Part shown: positions 1 through 9,281 of the stretch, piece by piece | How the letters are laid out: every line of letters starts with the position of its first letter | Position numbering within the stretch: position 1 is the stretch's first letter | Notes under the pieces: model-generated | What the model was told of the DNA's origin: nothing | The model's database searches: none | What the model saw: the letters and a program-made list of their open reading frames with translations, nothing else | Assembly (NCBI RefSeq): GCF_002007645.1 | Contig: NZ_CP019791.1 | Location: 2,728,001-2,792,000, forward strand | Origin: Anaerohalosphaera lusitana | GTDB lineage: Bacteria > Planctomycetota > Phycisphaerae > Sedimentisphaerales > Anaerohalosphaeraceae | Direction of reading: 5' to 3' | DNA: 64,000 nt | Program-made: the position numbers and the translations under genes

Positions 1-596
1 AGGGTCTCGCAGGTGCCGTTTATACGCAGACTTCCGACGTAGAGATCGAAGTAAACGGACTGGTTACCTATGACCGCAAGGTCATCAAGCTGGACATGGA
101 TCGCAGCGCAAAAGCTGCAAACAAGCTTTATCTTGCTCCTCCGACGATTGAGCCTCTGGTAAAAACAAGCCAGGAAGCCGAGCAGGTCTGGCAGTACACT
201 ACCGACAAGCCGGCGGGCAACTGGATGAAGCCCAGATTTGATGCCTCTGACTGGGAAACGGGCCCAGGCGGCTTTGGCACCGCAGGTACTCCAGGTGCTG
301 TTATCGGCACCGAGTGGAGAAGCTCGGATATCTGGATGCGTCGTACTTTTGAGCTCGATCGTCTTGCTGGCGATGAGCTGGCACTGATGATCCATCACGA
401 CGAGGATGCCGAAGTTTACCTCAACGGCAAGCTGGTCAAAAAGCTGTCAGGCTATGTCGGCAGTTATACGTTTGTACCTCTGCCCGAGGACGCAAGCAAG
501 TATCTTAAGAAGGGCACCAACACGGTTGCTGTCCACTGCCACCAGACCGAAGGCGGTCAGTTTATCGACCTTGGCCTCGTTCTTCTTGTAGACTAA
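1..596 (+). CDS. C-terminal part of a GH2-like glycoside hydrolase (partial)
   Basis: The frame is open to the left edge, so the catalytic part lies outside the window. The first visible residues contain VYTQTSDVEIEVNGL followed by TYDRK, the signature that closes the catalytic barrel of many GH2 beta-galactosidase-like enzymes. After a linker comes a jelly-roll type module of about 140 residues (WQYTTDKPAGNW, then FDASDW, WMRRTFEL, VYLNGKLV and NTVAVHCHQ), typical of the extra beta-sandwich at the end of planctomycete GH2 proteins. The stop is at 594-596. It is followed 78 nt later by a GH43 lipoprotein on the same strand, so it probably belongs to the same sugar locus. The substrate cannot be told from this piece. 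Confidence 0.75.
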   Translation, partial: GLAGAVYTQTSDVEIEVNGLVTYDRKVIKLDMDRSAKAANKLYLAPPTIEPLVKTSQEAEQVWQYTTDKPAGNWMKPRFDASDWETGPGGFGTAGTPGAVIGTEWRSSDIWMRRTFELDRLAGDELALMIHHDEDAEVYLNGKLVKKLSGYVGSYTFVPLPEDASKYLKKGTNTVAVHCHQTEGGQFIDLGLVLLVD

Positions 597-674
597 GCGA
601 AGCTAGATAATAGCTGGGTGCGGAGCTCTTTTAGTTCCGCACCCGGCAAATACCTGATCCGAAAGATTAGCGAC

Positions 675-1709
675 ATGATTCTAAAAAATCATTTACTCGT
701 GTTACTTGTAACTGGCATGTTGCTTCCTCTGCTGACCTCGTGTTCAGCCGGCAGGCAAATGACGCTTACTTATGAGAATCCTGTATGGAAGGGTTATCTT
801 GCTGACCCGCACATTCTCTATACGGACGGATCGTACTATGCCGTCGGTACTGGCCAGACCGACGACGGCAAGCACTTTCCTATTCTCAAGTCGGATGACT
901 TTGAAAACTGGGAATTCGTAGGCGGTGCTTTAGAGCCGCTTAACGAGCCGCAGATGGATTTATACTGGGCGTCCGAGATCGCCGAGCGTGACGGCAAGTA
1001 TTACCTCTATTATGCCGGCGATATGAAGATGCGGGTAGCGGTTGCGGACCGTCCCGAAGGACCTTATAAAGATGCCGGCGTCCTGCTGTTTCCCGACCTG
1101 GAATTCTCGATCGATGGGCATCCATACAAGGATCCGGTCAGCGGGAAGTGGTATCTGTTTTTCGCAAAGGATTTCTTCGATAAAAAACCGGGCACAGCCT
1201 TGGCCGTTGTCGAACTCGGCGAGGATATGATTTCAACTGTCGGCCCCGTACATACAGTCCTGCGAGCATTCGCGGACTGGCAGATCTACGAACGAAACCG
1301 CAACTGGTACGACAAACACTGGCCCGCATGGTACACGGTCGAAGGTCCTGCCGTATTGTACAAGGACGGCAAATACTACTGCTTCTACTCAGGCGGCAAC
1401 TGGCAGACCCCAGAATACGGCGTAGGTTGTGCTGTTTCCGATACGATCACAGGACCCTACAAGGACCCCTGGAGCAGCGAGGGGGCGTCCGTCCTCAGCG
1501 GCCAAAACAATGAGCTTATAGGCCCCGGCCATAACTCTGTAATTACAGCCCCAGACGGTAAGACCTGGTTCATTATATACCATTCCTGGAACAGTGAACG
1601 AACTGCCAGACAAATGTGTATCGATCCTCTCGAATGGACCGCTGACGGCCCAAAAGCTTATCAGCCGTCCAGAGGCGAAAAGACAGTAACGATCCCTTTG
1701 TCCAAATAG
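675..1709 (+). CDS. GH43 family glycosidase, lipoprotein
   Basis: A five-bladed beta-propeller hydrolase of about 344 residues. The three acidic residues expected of GH43 are visible: D44 in ADPHI (base), D147 in SIDGHP (pKa modulator) and E223 in VEGPA (acid). The ATG at 675 is chosen because it starts a clean lipoprotein signal (MILKNHLLVLLVTG, then LLTSC as lipobox). A GTG at 618 would add 19 residues before the signal. GH43 enzymes usually act on arabinose, xylose or galactose linkages; the exact one cannot be read here. The gene is 21 nt upstream of a GH127-type gene, which fits removal of arabinose side chains. The lipid anchor places it on the outer face of a membrane. Confidence 0.85.
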   Translation: MILKNHLLVLLVTGMLLPLLTSCSAGRQMTLTYENPVWKGYLADPHILYTDGSYYAVGTGQTDDGKHFPILKSDDFENWEFVGGALEPLNEPQMDLYWASEIAERDGKYYLYYAGDMKMRVAVADRPEGPYKDAGVLLFPDLEFSIDGHPYKDPVSGKWYLFFAKDFFDKKPGTALAVVELGEDMISTVGPVHTVLRAFADWQIYERNRNWYDKHWPAWYTVEGPAVLYKDGKYYCFYSGGNWQTPEYGVGCAVSDTITGPYKDPWSSEGASVLSGQNNELIGPGHNSVITAPDGKTWFIIYHSWNSERTARQMCIDPLEWTADGPKAYQPSRGEKTVTIPLSK

Positions 1710-1730
1710 TCACTTGAAAAGGATATTTGA

Positions 1731-4253
1731 ATGCCTGTCAATGGAACCATAAAACGAGCACGCACATTGGGGTTGCTGGTCATTGTCTTCGCAGTGCAAA
1801 CGTTGGCCGCTGCTGCTGAAGTTTCGGTTGTCGACCGCCCTGATACATCGCAGAAAAATGATCATTACGTCAGCAATCGCGAACCCCTGCTGCCGAGCCA
1901 ATTCATCGAACTGCCGGTCGGTTCCATCAAACCAGAGGGATGGCTGTTAGAGTTCATCGAGCGGCAGCGTGACGGCCTGACCGGCAATCTGGGCAAGATC
2001 AGCGTATGGCTCCAAAAAGATGGTAACGCATGGCTCAGCCCCGACGGTAAGGGCGAGTGGGGCTGGGAAGAACTGCCTTACTGGCTCAAGGGGTACGGCG
2101 AGATGGCCTATATTCTCGAGGACCCTGAAATGCTCGCTGAAACAAAAGTCTGGATCGAAGGCACATTGAACAGCCGGCGCGAAAACGGTGATTTCGGTCC
2201 TGACCACCGCTTCGAAGACGGCAGTCGTGATTACTGGGCGAATATGATCATGCTGTTCTGCCTGCAGTCCTATTACGAGTACACCGGCGATGAGCGTGTC
2301 CTCGAACTGATGACCGACTATTTCAAATATCAGTTGACTGTCCCTGACGACGAGATGCTGACGCATTACTGGCAGCGGATGCGCGGCGGCGACAATATTT
2401 ACAGCATTTACTGGCTTTATAACCGCACAGGAGATGAATGGCTGTTGGATCTGGCCGCCAAAATGGACCGCAATACGGCCAACTGGCGGATGGAAGATGA
2501 TCTTCCGAATTGGCACAATGTTAATGTGGCTCAGGCATTTGGTGAGCCCGCCACTTATTATCTGCAGAGCCACAAGAAAAGCGACCTGGAATTCGCATAC
2601 AAAAACTTTTACGAGATCCGGGAGCGTTTCGGCCAGGTGCCCGGTGGAATGTTCGGCGGCGACGAAAACTGCCGGGTCGGCTATGACGATCCCCGTCAGG
2701 CAGTAGAAACGTGCGGCATGGTCGAACAGATGCTCTCCAATGAGCTGCTGATGCGAATTTCAGGCGATCCGTTCTGGGCCGACCACTGCGAAGAGGTCGC
2801 CTTCAACAGTTATCCAGCAGCGGTTATGCCCGACTTCCGGGCATTGCGTTATCTCACTGCACCGAACATGGTTGTAAGCGACCGCAAGAACCACAGCCCG
2901 GGCATTGACAACGCCGGCCCGTTTCTGATGATGAACCCGTTCAGTTCACGTTGCTGCCAGCACAATCATTCCCACGGCTGGCCCTACTACAGCAAATCGC
3001 TATGGTGGGCAACGCCCGACAACGGTCTCTGTGCTGCAATGTACACAGCGAACGAAGTTACAGCCAAAGTTGGTGACGGCACCGAAGTAACTATCGCGGA
3101 AAAAACCAACTATCCGTTTGAAGAAACAGTGAAGTTCAATGTTTCTACTCCAAAACCCGTTAAGTTCCCGCTTTACCTCCGCGTTCCAAAATGGTGCGAT
3201 AAACCCGTCGTAAGTGTCAACGGCAAAAAGCTGAAACTCGATGCAAAACCCCGCAGCTACATTCGTATCGATCGGATGTGGAGCAGGGGCGACACGGTCA
3301 ACCTTGATCTGCCCATGCGGATCGAGGTCAGAACATGGGAAAGAAATCACAACAGCGTAAGCGTCGATTACGGGCCGCTGACCTTTTCATTGAAAATCGA
3401 GGAGAGGTTGAACAAGGTGGACAGCACCAAGGCTGCATTATGGGATTCAAAATGGCAGGACGATGCGGACCCTTCCGAATGGCCGTCATTCGAGATATTC
3501 CCTGCATCGCCTTGGAACTATGGGCTGGTCCTGAACGAAAAACATCCCGAGAGATCTTTCAGCCTGGTCAAAAAAGCCTGGCCGGAGGACAATTTCCCCT
3601 TCACGCTGAAATCGGTCCCCCTGGAAATGAAGGTCAAGGCCCGAAAGATCCCCAACTGGAAACTAGATCGATACGGCCTTTGCGCCGAGCTGCAGGACAG
3701 CCCCGTCCATTCGGATGAGCCGGTTGAGACCGTTACACTGGTACCTATGGGTGCGGCAAGACTGCGGATATCGGCCTTCCCTGTTATTGGCAGCGGACCG
3801 GCCGCCACTGAATGGCAAGCACCTGTCGTGCCCGACCCGCTGCCGTACAAAGCCGCCGCCTCGCACGTGTTTGATTCGTTGGAAGCGATGTACGATCAGA
3901 TGCACCCCAGCACCTCGGGCGACCATTCGATCCCCCGCTTCACATGGTGGGATCACCGGGGATCTCGCGAATGGGTACAGTACGATTTTAAAAAGCCCAA
4001 AACAGTTTCGCAAGTTTCCCTCTACTGGTTCGATGATACCGGTCGCGGTCAGTGCCGTGTCCCAAAATCCTGGAAGCTGCTTTACCGTAAAGGCGACCGA
4101 TGGGTGCCTGTAAGCGCAAAAGATGCATACAGCACGGATCGCGATAAATGGAACACTGTCAACTTTGAGCAAGTTCGTACAAGTTCTTTGCGACTGGACG
4201 TTCAGCTCAAGCGAGATTACTCGGGCGGTATTCTGGAATGGAAAATCAAGTAG
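1731..4253 (+). CDS. GH127-type (DUF1680) beta-L-arabinofuranosidase-like enzyme
   Basis: An 840-residue exported protein with a signal peptide ending near AAAAE. The central alpha/alpha-barrel carries E326 and C328 (VETCG) and the pair C408-C409 (SRCCQHN). This matches the Glu/three-Cys zinc-thiolate site of the characterised GH127 beta-L-arabinofuranosidase, with nearly the same spacing. The start has AAGGAT 7 nt upstream. The last 130 or so residues (from about 700) look like an added beta-sandwich of the F5/8 or discoidin kind (WWDHRGSREWVQYDF, SQVSLYWFDD). Exact sugar specificity is open because related families (GH121, GH142, GH146) share the fold. It sits between GH43 and GH76 genes. 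Confidence 0.82.
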   Translation: MPVNGTIKRARTLGLLVIVFAVQTLAAAAEVSVVDRPDTSQKNDHYVSNREPLLPSQFIELPVGSIKPEGWLLEFIERQRDGLTGNLGKISVWLQKDGNAWLSPDGKGEWGWEELPYWLKGYGEMAYILEDPEMLAETKVWIEGTLNSRRENGDFGPDHRFEDGSRDYWANMIMLFCLQSYYEYTGDERVLELMTDYFKYQLTVPDDEMLTHYWQRMRGGDNIYSIYWLYNRTGDEWLLDLAAKMDRNTANWRMEDDLPNWHNVNVAQAFGEPATYYLQSHKKSDLEFAYKNFYEIRERFGQVPGGMFGGDENCRVGYDDPRQAVETCGMVEQMLSNELLMRISGDPFWADHCEEVAFNSYPAAVMPDFRALRYLTAPNMVVSDRKNHSPGIDNAGPFLMMNPFSSRCCQHNHSHGWPYYSKSLWWATPDNGLCAAMYTANEVTAKVGDGTEVTIAEKTNYPFEETVKFNVSTPKPVKFPLYLRVPKWCDKPVVSVNGKKLKLDAKPRSYIRIDRMWSRGDTVNLDLPMRIEVRTWERNHNSVSVDYGPLTFSLKIEERLNKVDSTKAALWDSKWQDDADPSEWPSFEIFPASPWNYGLVLNEKHPERSFSLVKKAWPEDNFPFTLKSVPLEMKVKARKIPNWKLDRYGLCAELQDSPVHSDEPVETVTLVPMGAARLRISAFPVIGSGPAATEWQAPVVPDPLPYKAAASHVFDSLEAMYDQMHPSTSGDHSIPRFTWWDHRGSREWVQYDFKKPKTVSQVSLYWFDDTGRGQCRVPKSWKLLYRKGDRWVPVSAKDAYSTDRDKWNTVNFEQVRTSSLRLDVQLKRDYSGGILEWKIK

Positions 4254-4291
4254 CTTTTAATTGCTGCAGTAATATTTTAATGTAAAAACTC

Positions 4292-5413
4292 ATGATGAGA
4301 AATTGCACAACTACAATCATGGTGATTCTTATAGCCGGCACTACCGCTTGCTGCACGGCAGGTGCAGACAGCAAGTTTGCTCGCTGGGGCAGGCAGACGC
4401 TTGAGGTTATCGAAAGGGATCACAGGATCGAAGGCCAATCTGGTTATTATGAGGATCAGTCCAGAGAAGATGTTTCTTTCACCTGGGGCAACGCCATCCT
4501 GCTGCTGGCCTATGCTGAGGCTGCCAAGGTCGATCCGGCATATGAAGAACCACTAGAAAACCTGCACAAGCATATCCAGGCTTATTGGGTAGTGGATAAA
4601 GGTATAGGCGGCTATGATGCACTTCCCGAACCAAGGGAAAAGGTGGATCGGTATTATGATGACAATGCATGGATAGCCATGGCGCAGATCGATGCTTATC
4701 ATGCGACCGGCAAGGATAAATATCTTCAAGCTGCCCGGCGATCCATCCAGTTTAGCCTGAGCGGTATGGACACGGAATCCGGAGGCATCTGGTGGCGCGA
4801 AACATGGGAACGTCCACGGCGAAAGAGCAAAAACACCTGTTCAGTAGCCCCCACCGCATTTGCGTGCTTGCGGTTCTACGAAGTGACTAAGGAAAAATCT
4901 TATCTCGAGAACGCCAAAGATCTTTTGATATGGCTTGACGAAAACCTCAAGGATGAAGATAATATATACTTCGATAGCGTGCGTCCCTCAGGTCGGATCG
5001 GCCGCCGCAAATGGTCCTACAATTCCGCAATGCCCATGAGGTGCTATATTGTACTGCATAAGCTCACGGGGGAAAACAAGTATCTGGAAAAAGCCGTTGA
5101 AATAGCCGTAGCGGCCCATAAGCGATGGTTTGACAGCTCCACCAACGCGATCAAGTGTGAATCCATGTTCGCATTCACTCTTGTCGAAGGCTGGATCAAA
5201 TTATCCGAAGCAACCAGAAACCCCAAATGGAAACAGTTCGCCGAAAACGCAATGGTCTATGTCCACGAAAACGTCAAGGACCCTGTCGGGCGATACTCTA
5301 AACGCTGGGACGACAAAAATACAGAACCTCTAAACAGATGGAATTTGCTCTTCCCTGCAGCCACGGCCCGCGCTTATTGGGCACTGGTTGCAGCAAACAC
5401 ATCATGTAAATGA
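4292..5413 (+). CDS. GH76 family endo-alpha-1,6-mannanase-like
   Basis: A 373-residue exported protein with an N-terminal hydrophobic signal. The core is an (alpha/alpha)6 barrel. The GH76 catalytic pair is visible as D123-D124 in YYDDNAW, close to the position known for this family, and SFTWGNAILLLAYAEA and PTAFACLRFYE fit too. GH76 enzymes cut the alpha-1,6-mannan backbone of fungal and algal mannans. The neighbouring GH92 and GH125 genes supply exo-mannosidases, which supports the assignment. Two ATG codons in a row (4292 and 4295) both could start it, and no good ribosome site is seen. Confidence 0.82.
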   Translation: MMRNCTTTIMVILIAGTTACCTAGADSKFARWGRQTLEVIERDHRIEGQSGYYEDQSREDVSFTWGNAILLLAYAEAAKVDPAYEEPLENLHKHIQAYWVVDKGIGGYDALPEPREKVDRYYDDNAWIAMAQIDAYHATGKDKYLQAARRSIQFSLSGMDTESGGIWWRETWERPRRKSKNTCSVAPTAFACLRFYEVTKEKSYLENAKDLLIWLDENLKDEDNIYFDSVRPSGRIGRRKWSYNSAMPMRCYIVLHKLTGENKYLEKAVEIAVAAHKRWFDSSTNAIKCESMFAFTLVEGWIKLSEATRNPKWKQFAENAMVYVHENVKDPVGRYSKRWDDKNTEPLNRWNLLFPAATARAYWALVAANTSCK

Positions 5414-5449
5414 CAGGATTATCTATTGAAACGGATTTTAGGAGATTAT

Positions 5450-7756
5450 ATGACACTTGAAAAAGAATATAAAACAATACTGTTAGCTTTCACTGTTTTA
5501 TTTATAGCGGTAGGCATTTCAGCAGCGGCCCAAGACAAAGTTGCATATTCTGACTACGTCAATCCTCTGGTGGGTACCGACTCGGAATTCAGCTTTTCGA
5601 CCGGCAACACCTATCCCGCGATTGCTGTCCCTCACGGCCTGAACTTCTGGACCCCGGTGACAAATCCAGACCAGCTCAACGGCTGGTGCTACAATTACGA
5701 CGACCACAAGCTCTGCGGCTTCAAACAGACTCATCAGCCCAGCCCCTGGATCAACGACTACGCAAGATTCGCTATCATGCCCGTCGTCGGCGACCTGGCC
5801 GTAAGGACCGAAGAACGTGCAAGCTGGTTCTCCCACAAAGCTGAAACCGCCAGGCCTTACTATTACAGTGCCTACCTGGCCGACCACGACGTAACCGCGG
5901 AACTCACACCGACCCACCGTGCCGCCCAGTTCCGCTTCACGTTCCCCAAATCCGACAAGTCCTATGTTCTGCTGGACGCGTTCCCCCAAGGCTCCTATGT
6001 AAAGATCATGCCCGAAAAACGCACCATCATAGGCTTCTGCCGCAACAACAACGGCGGCGTGCCCGACAACTTCCACAACTACTTCATCGCAGTCTTCGAC
6101 AAGGACTTCGAAGATGTTGCGACCTGGAGCGACTGGAACGTCAACAAGGGCAGCAAAGAAGAAAAAGGCAACCACGTCGGCGCTGTCGTCCAGTTCAAAA
6201 CCGAAAAGGGCGAACAGGTCAACGTAAAGATCGCTTCGTCATTCATCAGCCACGAACAGGCGAAACTGAACATGCAGCGAGAAGTCGGCAGCGACGATTT
6301 CGACACCACCCGCGAAAAAGCCAAGGCGATCTGGGAGCGTGACCTTGGACGCATCGAAGTGAAAGGTGGAACGCAGGCGCAATACGAAAATTTCTACACA
6401 GCCTTCTACCGCACACTGCTGTTTCCGCGTGATTTCACCGAGATCAACGTAGACGGCGAACAGGTCCACTATAGCCCATACAACGGCAAGATTCTGCCCG
6501 GCCCGATGTGCACCGACAACGGCTTCTGGGACACCTTCCGGGCTGCTTTCCCGCTGAACGCACTCATGTTCCCAAGCGTTAACGCAGAGTTCATGCAGGG
6601 CCTGGCCAATACATACAAAGAAAGCGGCTGGCTCCCCGAATGGGCAAGCCCCGGCCACCGTGCCTGCATGATCGGCTCGAACTCGGCTTCGATCATTGCC
6701 GATTCATACCTCAAGGGCATTCGCGGCTACGACATAGAGACGCTCTACGAAGGTCTTCTGAAGAATTCCGAAAACGCTGGCCCGCTGCATTCCGTCGGTC
6801 GGCTCGGCGTAGAACACTACAACAAACTCGGCTACGTCCCCTGCGATGTAGGAGTCAACGAAAACGTCGCCCGTACCCTCGAGTACAGCTACGACGATTA
6901 CACCATCTGGAAACTCGCACAGGAACTGGACCGCCCGCAGGAAGAGATAGATCGTTTTGCCGAACGCGCTCAGTACTACAGAAACGTTTTCGACAAGTCC
7001 ACCAACTTCATGCGGGGCAAGAACAAGGACGGCACCTGGTCGACTCCTTTCGTGCCCGAAAAGTGGGGCGGCGATTTCACAGAAGGCTGCGCATGGCACT
7101 ATACCTGGTCCGTCTTCCAGGACCCCCAGGGCCTGATCGACCTGATGGGCGGCAAGCAGGAATTTGTCGACAAGCTCGACGCCGTCTTCACGACCCCGCC
7201 CAAGTACGACTGTTCTTACTACGGCTTCCCGATCCACGAGATCGTCGAGATGATCGTCATGGACATGGGCCAGTACGCTCACGGCAACCAGCCCATCCAG
7301 CACATGGTTTACCTGTATAATTATGCAGGCCAGCCCTGGAAGGCTCAAAAATGGGTTCGCGAAGTCATGAACAAGCTGTACCTGCCCACCCCGGACGGCC
7401 TGTGCGGCGACGAAGACAACGGCCAGACATCCGCATGGTATGTCTTCTCGGCCCTCGGTTTCTACCCGGTCTGCCCGGGCAGCGGCGAGTATGTACTCGG
7501 CGCTCCTCTGTTCAAGGAAGCGACTCTGCATCTGGAAAACGGAAACACCTTCACTATTCGTGCTCCGGAAAACAGCAAGGACAATCTCTACATACGGTCC
7601 GCAAGACTCAACGGCAGCGATTACACAAAAACATACTTCCGCCACGCGGACATCCTAAAGGGCGGCGTAGCTGAGTTCAAAATGACAGATAAACCATACA
7701 AAAACTGGGGCACCGATCCGCAGGACGCTCCATATTCCATGTCGCGAGAGAAGTAA
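5450..7756 (+). CDS. GH92 alpha-mannosidase, probably alpha-1,2
   Basis: A 768-residue calcium-dependent exo-alpha-mannosidase with a signal peptide (to about AAAQ). The ATG at 5450 is preceded by AGGAG with a 5-nt gap; a TTG at 5426 is less likely. Landmarks in order are NPLVGTD, E545 in FTEGCAW (expected catalytic acid), H596-E597 in FPIHEI, and D654/D656 in GDEDNGQ (expected base). The His-Glu pair lies 51-52 residues after the acid, as in alpha-1,2-specific Bt3990, and its presence is said to mark alpha-1,2 enzymes. The motif usually written GNEPSHH reads GNQPIQH here. Codons are strongly C-ending, unlike the AT-richer neighbours. It follows GH76 and precedes GH125. Confidence 0.9.
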   Translation: MTLEKEYKTILLAFTVLFIAVGISAAAQDKVAYSDYVNPLVGTDSEFSFSTGNTYPAIAVPHGLNFWTPVTNPDQLNGWCYNYDDHKLCGFKQTHQPSPWINDYARFAIMPVVGDLAVRTEERASWFSHKAETARPYYYSAYLADHDVTAELTPTHRAAQFRFTFPKSDKSYVLLDAFPQGSYVKIMPEKRTIIGFCRNNNGGVPDNFHNYFIAVFDKDFEDVATWSDWNVNKGSKEEKGNHVGAVVQFKTEKGEQVNVKIASSFISHEQAKLNMQREVGSDDFDTTREKAKAIWERDLGRIEVKGGTQAQYENFYTAFYRTLLFPRDFTEINVDGEQVHYSPYNGKILPGPMCTDNGFWDTFRAAFPLNALMFPSVNAEFMQGLANTYKESGWLPEWASPGHRACMIGSNSASIIADSYLKGIRGYDIETLYEGLLKNSENAGPLHSVGRLGVEHYNKLGYVPCDVGVNENVARTLEYSYDDYTIWKLAQELDRPQEEIDRFAERAQYYRNVFDKSTNFMRGKNKDGTWSTPFVPEKWGGDFTEGCAWHYTWSVFQDPQGLIDLMGGKQEFVDKLDAVFTTPPKYDCSYYGFPIHEIVEMIVMDMGQYAHGNQPIQHMVYLYNYAGQPWKAQKWVREVMNKLYLPTPDGLCGDEDNGQTSAWYVFSALGFYPVCPGSGEYVLGAPLFKEATLHLENGNTFTIRAPENSKDNLYIRSARLNGSDYTKTYFRHADILKGGVAEFKMTDKPYKNWGTDPQDAPYSMSREK

Positions 7757-7818
7757 ACAGTATGTCAGCCACCGGGGCTAATATGACCGGAAACTATTCC
7801 AGATTACAGGAGCAAACT

Positions 7819-9237
7819 ATGGTCACTAGGATAATGCAGTTTTCAATTATAGCGTTTCTCATGTCGATTCTTATGCCCCTGGGCACAATTCAGGCATTTG
7901 AGTCCAAACGTCCGCCGGCCGATGAACGCACGTTTGTCAGCGAAGCGGTCGACAAGAAGATCGAAGAGATAAAGGATTTCATCAAAGATCCTGAAGTTGC
8001 CTGGATGTTCGAAAACTGCTACCCCAACACACTCGACACAACAGTCGATTATGAAGTGATCGATGGTAAGCCGGACACCTTCATCATTACAGGCGATATC
8101 GATGCTATGTGGCTGCGTGACTCGACCTGCCAGGTCTGGCCCTACATGCCTTTGGTCGATCAGGACCCTAAGCTTCGCAAGATGATCGAAGGCCTGATCA
8201 ATCGCCAGGTCAAATGTGTCCTGCTCGATCCCTATGCAAATGCGTTTTTCAAAGATCTGACCCGTGAGTCCGAGTGGAACGAGGACAAGCCAGAGCTCAA
8301 GCCCGGCGTCCATGAACGCAAATGGGAAATCGATTCATTGTGCTATGTAGTTCGTCTGGCCAATGAATATTACCAGATTACCGGTGACGCTTCCGTTTTC
8401 AACGAAAACTGGGACAAAGCTATGCGGCTGATCGTTAAAACGTTCAAAACCGAGCAGCGTAAAGACGGTACAACGCCTTATCGGTTTATCCGGTCTACTT
8501 CACGCATGACCGACTCGCCGGTTTTTCAGGGTACCGGTCGTCCCATCAAACCCGTTGGTATGATCTGCTCGATGTTCCGCCCATCCGATGACGCGACTGT
8601 TCTGCCTTTCCTTATACCGTCGAATCTTTTTGCTGTTCAGTCACTGCGCCAACTGGCGGATATTTACACTAACGAACTAGACGATCCTGCATTCGCCAAA
8701 GAATGTACCCAGCTCGCAGATGAGGTCCATGATGCCGTCATGAAATGGGGCACAGCCGAACACTTGAAGTTTGGCCGTATCTACGCATACGAGGCGGATG
8801 GATTCGGCAACATGCTGTTCATGGACGACGCAAATGTTCCAAGTCTGATCTCCCTGAGCTATCTCGGTTTCCATCAGCGCGGCGATGCTATCTACGAACG
8901 AACACGCAATTACCTGGTAAGTGATTACAACCCCTGGTACTTCAAAGGCGAAGCTGCCGAAGGCTATGGTAGCCCCCATACCGGCAAAGAATCCATCTGG
9001 CCGATGGGCATCATCCTCAGAGCACTAACCAGCAACGACAAACAGGAAATTGCAAAGTGTCTGCACATGCTCAAAACCACCCATGCCGGCACAGGTTTCA
9101 TGCACGAATCCTTCAACAAGGACAATCCTTCTAACTATTCTAGAAGTTGGTTCGCATGGGCCAATACACTGTTTGGCGAATTGATCATGGAAGTTTACCA
9201 GGACTACCCGGAACTCTTGCAGCAAAGTGATATGTAA
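7819..9237 (+). CDS. GH125 exo-alpha-1,6-mannosidase
   Basis: A 472-residue metal-independent mannosidase (DUF1237). The ATG at 7819 has AGGAG 6 nt upstream and begins a signal peptide; an upstream ATG at 7762 would put 19 polar residues before it. D257 in FRPSDDA and E430 in FMHESF are 173 residues apart, the same separation as the catalytic acid and base of the characterised Clostridium perfringens GH125. ITGDIDAMWLRDST near residue 80 is also typical. It would trim alpha-1,6-mannosyl residues after GH76 and GH92 action. The next gene begins about 45 nt downstream on the same strand. Confidence 0.9.
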   Translation: MVTRIMQFSIIAFLMSILMPLGTIQAFESKRPPADERTFVSEAVDKKIEEIKDFIKDPEVAWMFENCYPNTLDTTVDYEVIDGKPDTFIITGDIDAMWLRDSTCQVWPYMPLVDQDPKLRKMIEGLINRQVKCVLLDPYANAFFKDLTRESEWNEDKPELKPGVHERKWEIDSLCYVVRLANEYYQITGDASVFNENWDKAMRLIVKTFKTEQRKDGTTPYRFIRSTSRMTDSPVFQGTGRPIKPVGMICSMFRPSDDATVLPFLIPSNLFAVQSLRQLADIYTNELDDPAFAKECTQLADEVHDAVMKWGTAEHLKFGRIYAYEADGFGNMLFMDDANVPSLISLSYLGFHQRGDAIYERTRNYLVSDYNPWYFKGEAAEGYGSPHTGKESIWPMGIILRALTSNDKQEIAKCLHMLKTTHAGTGFMHESFNKDNPSNYSRSWFAWANTLFGELIMEVYQDYPELLQQSDM

Positions 9238-9281
9238 TGAATACAGGAATTTACAGTGCTATGACTATTCGAAGGATCGAG

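Noticed and set aside
5519-6175. Long open frames on the minus strand opposite the GH92 gene
   Set aside because: They mirror the strongly C-ending codons of the real gene, have low-complexity Val/Gly-rich products and no ribosome site.
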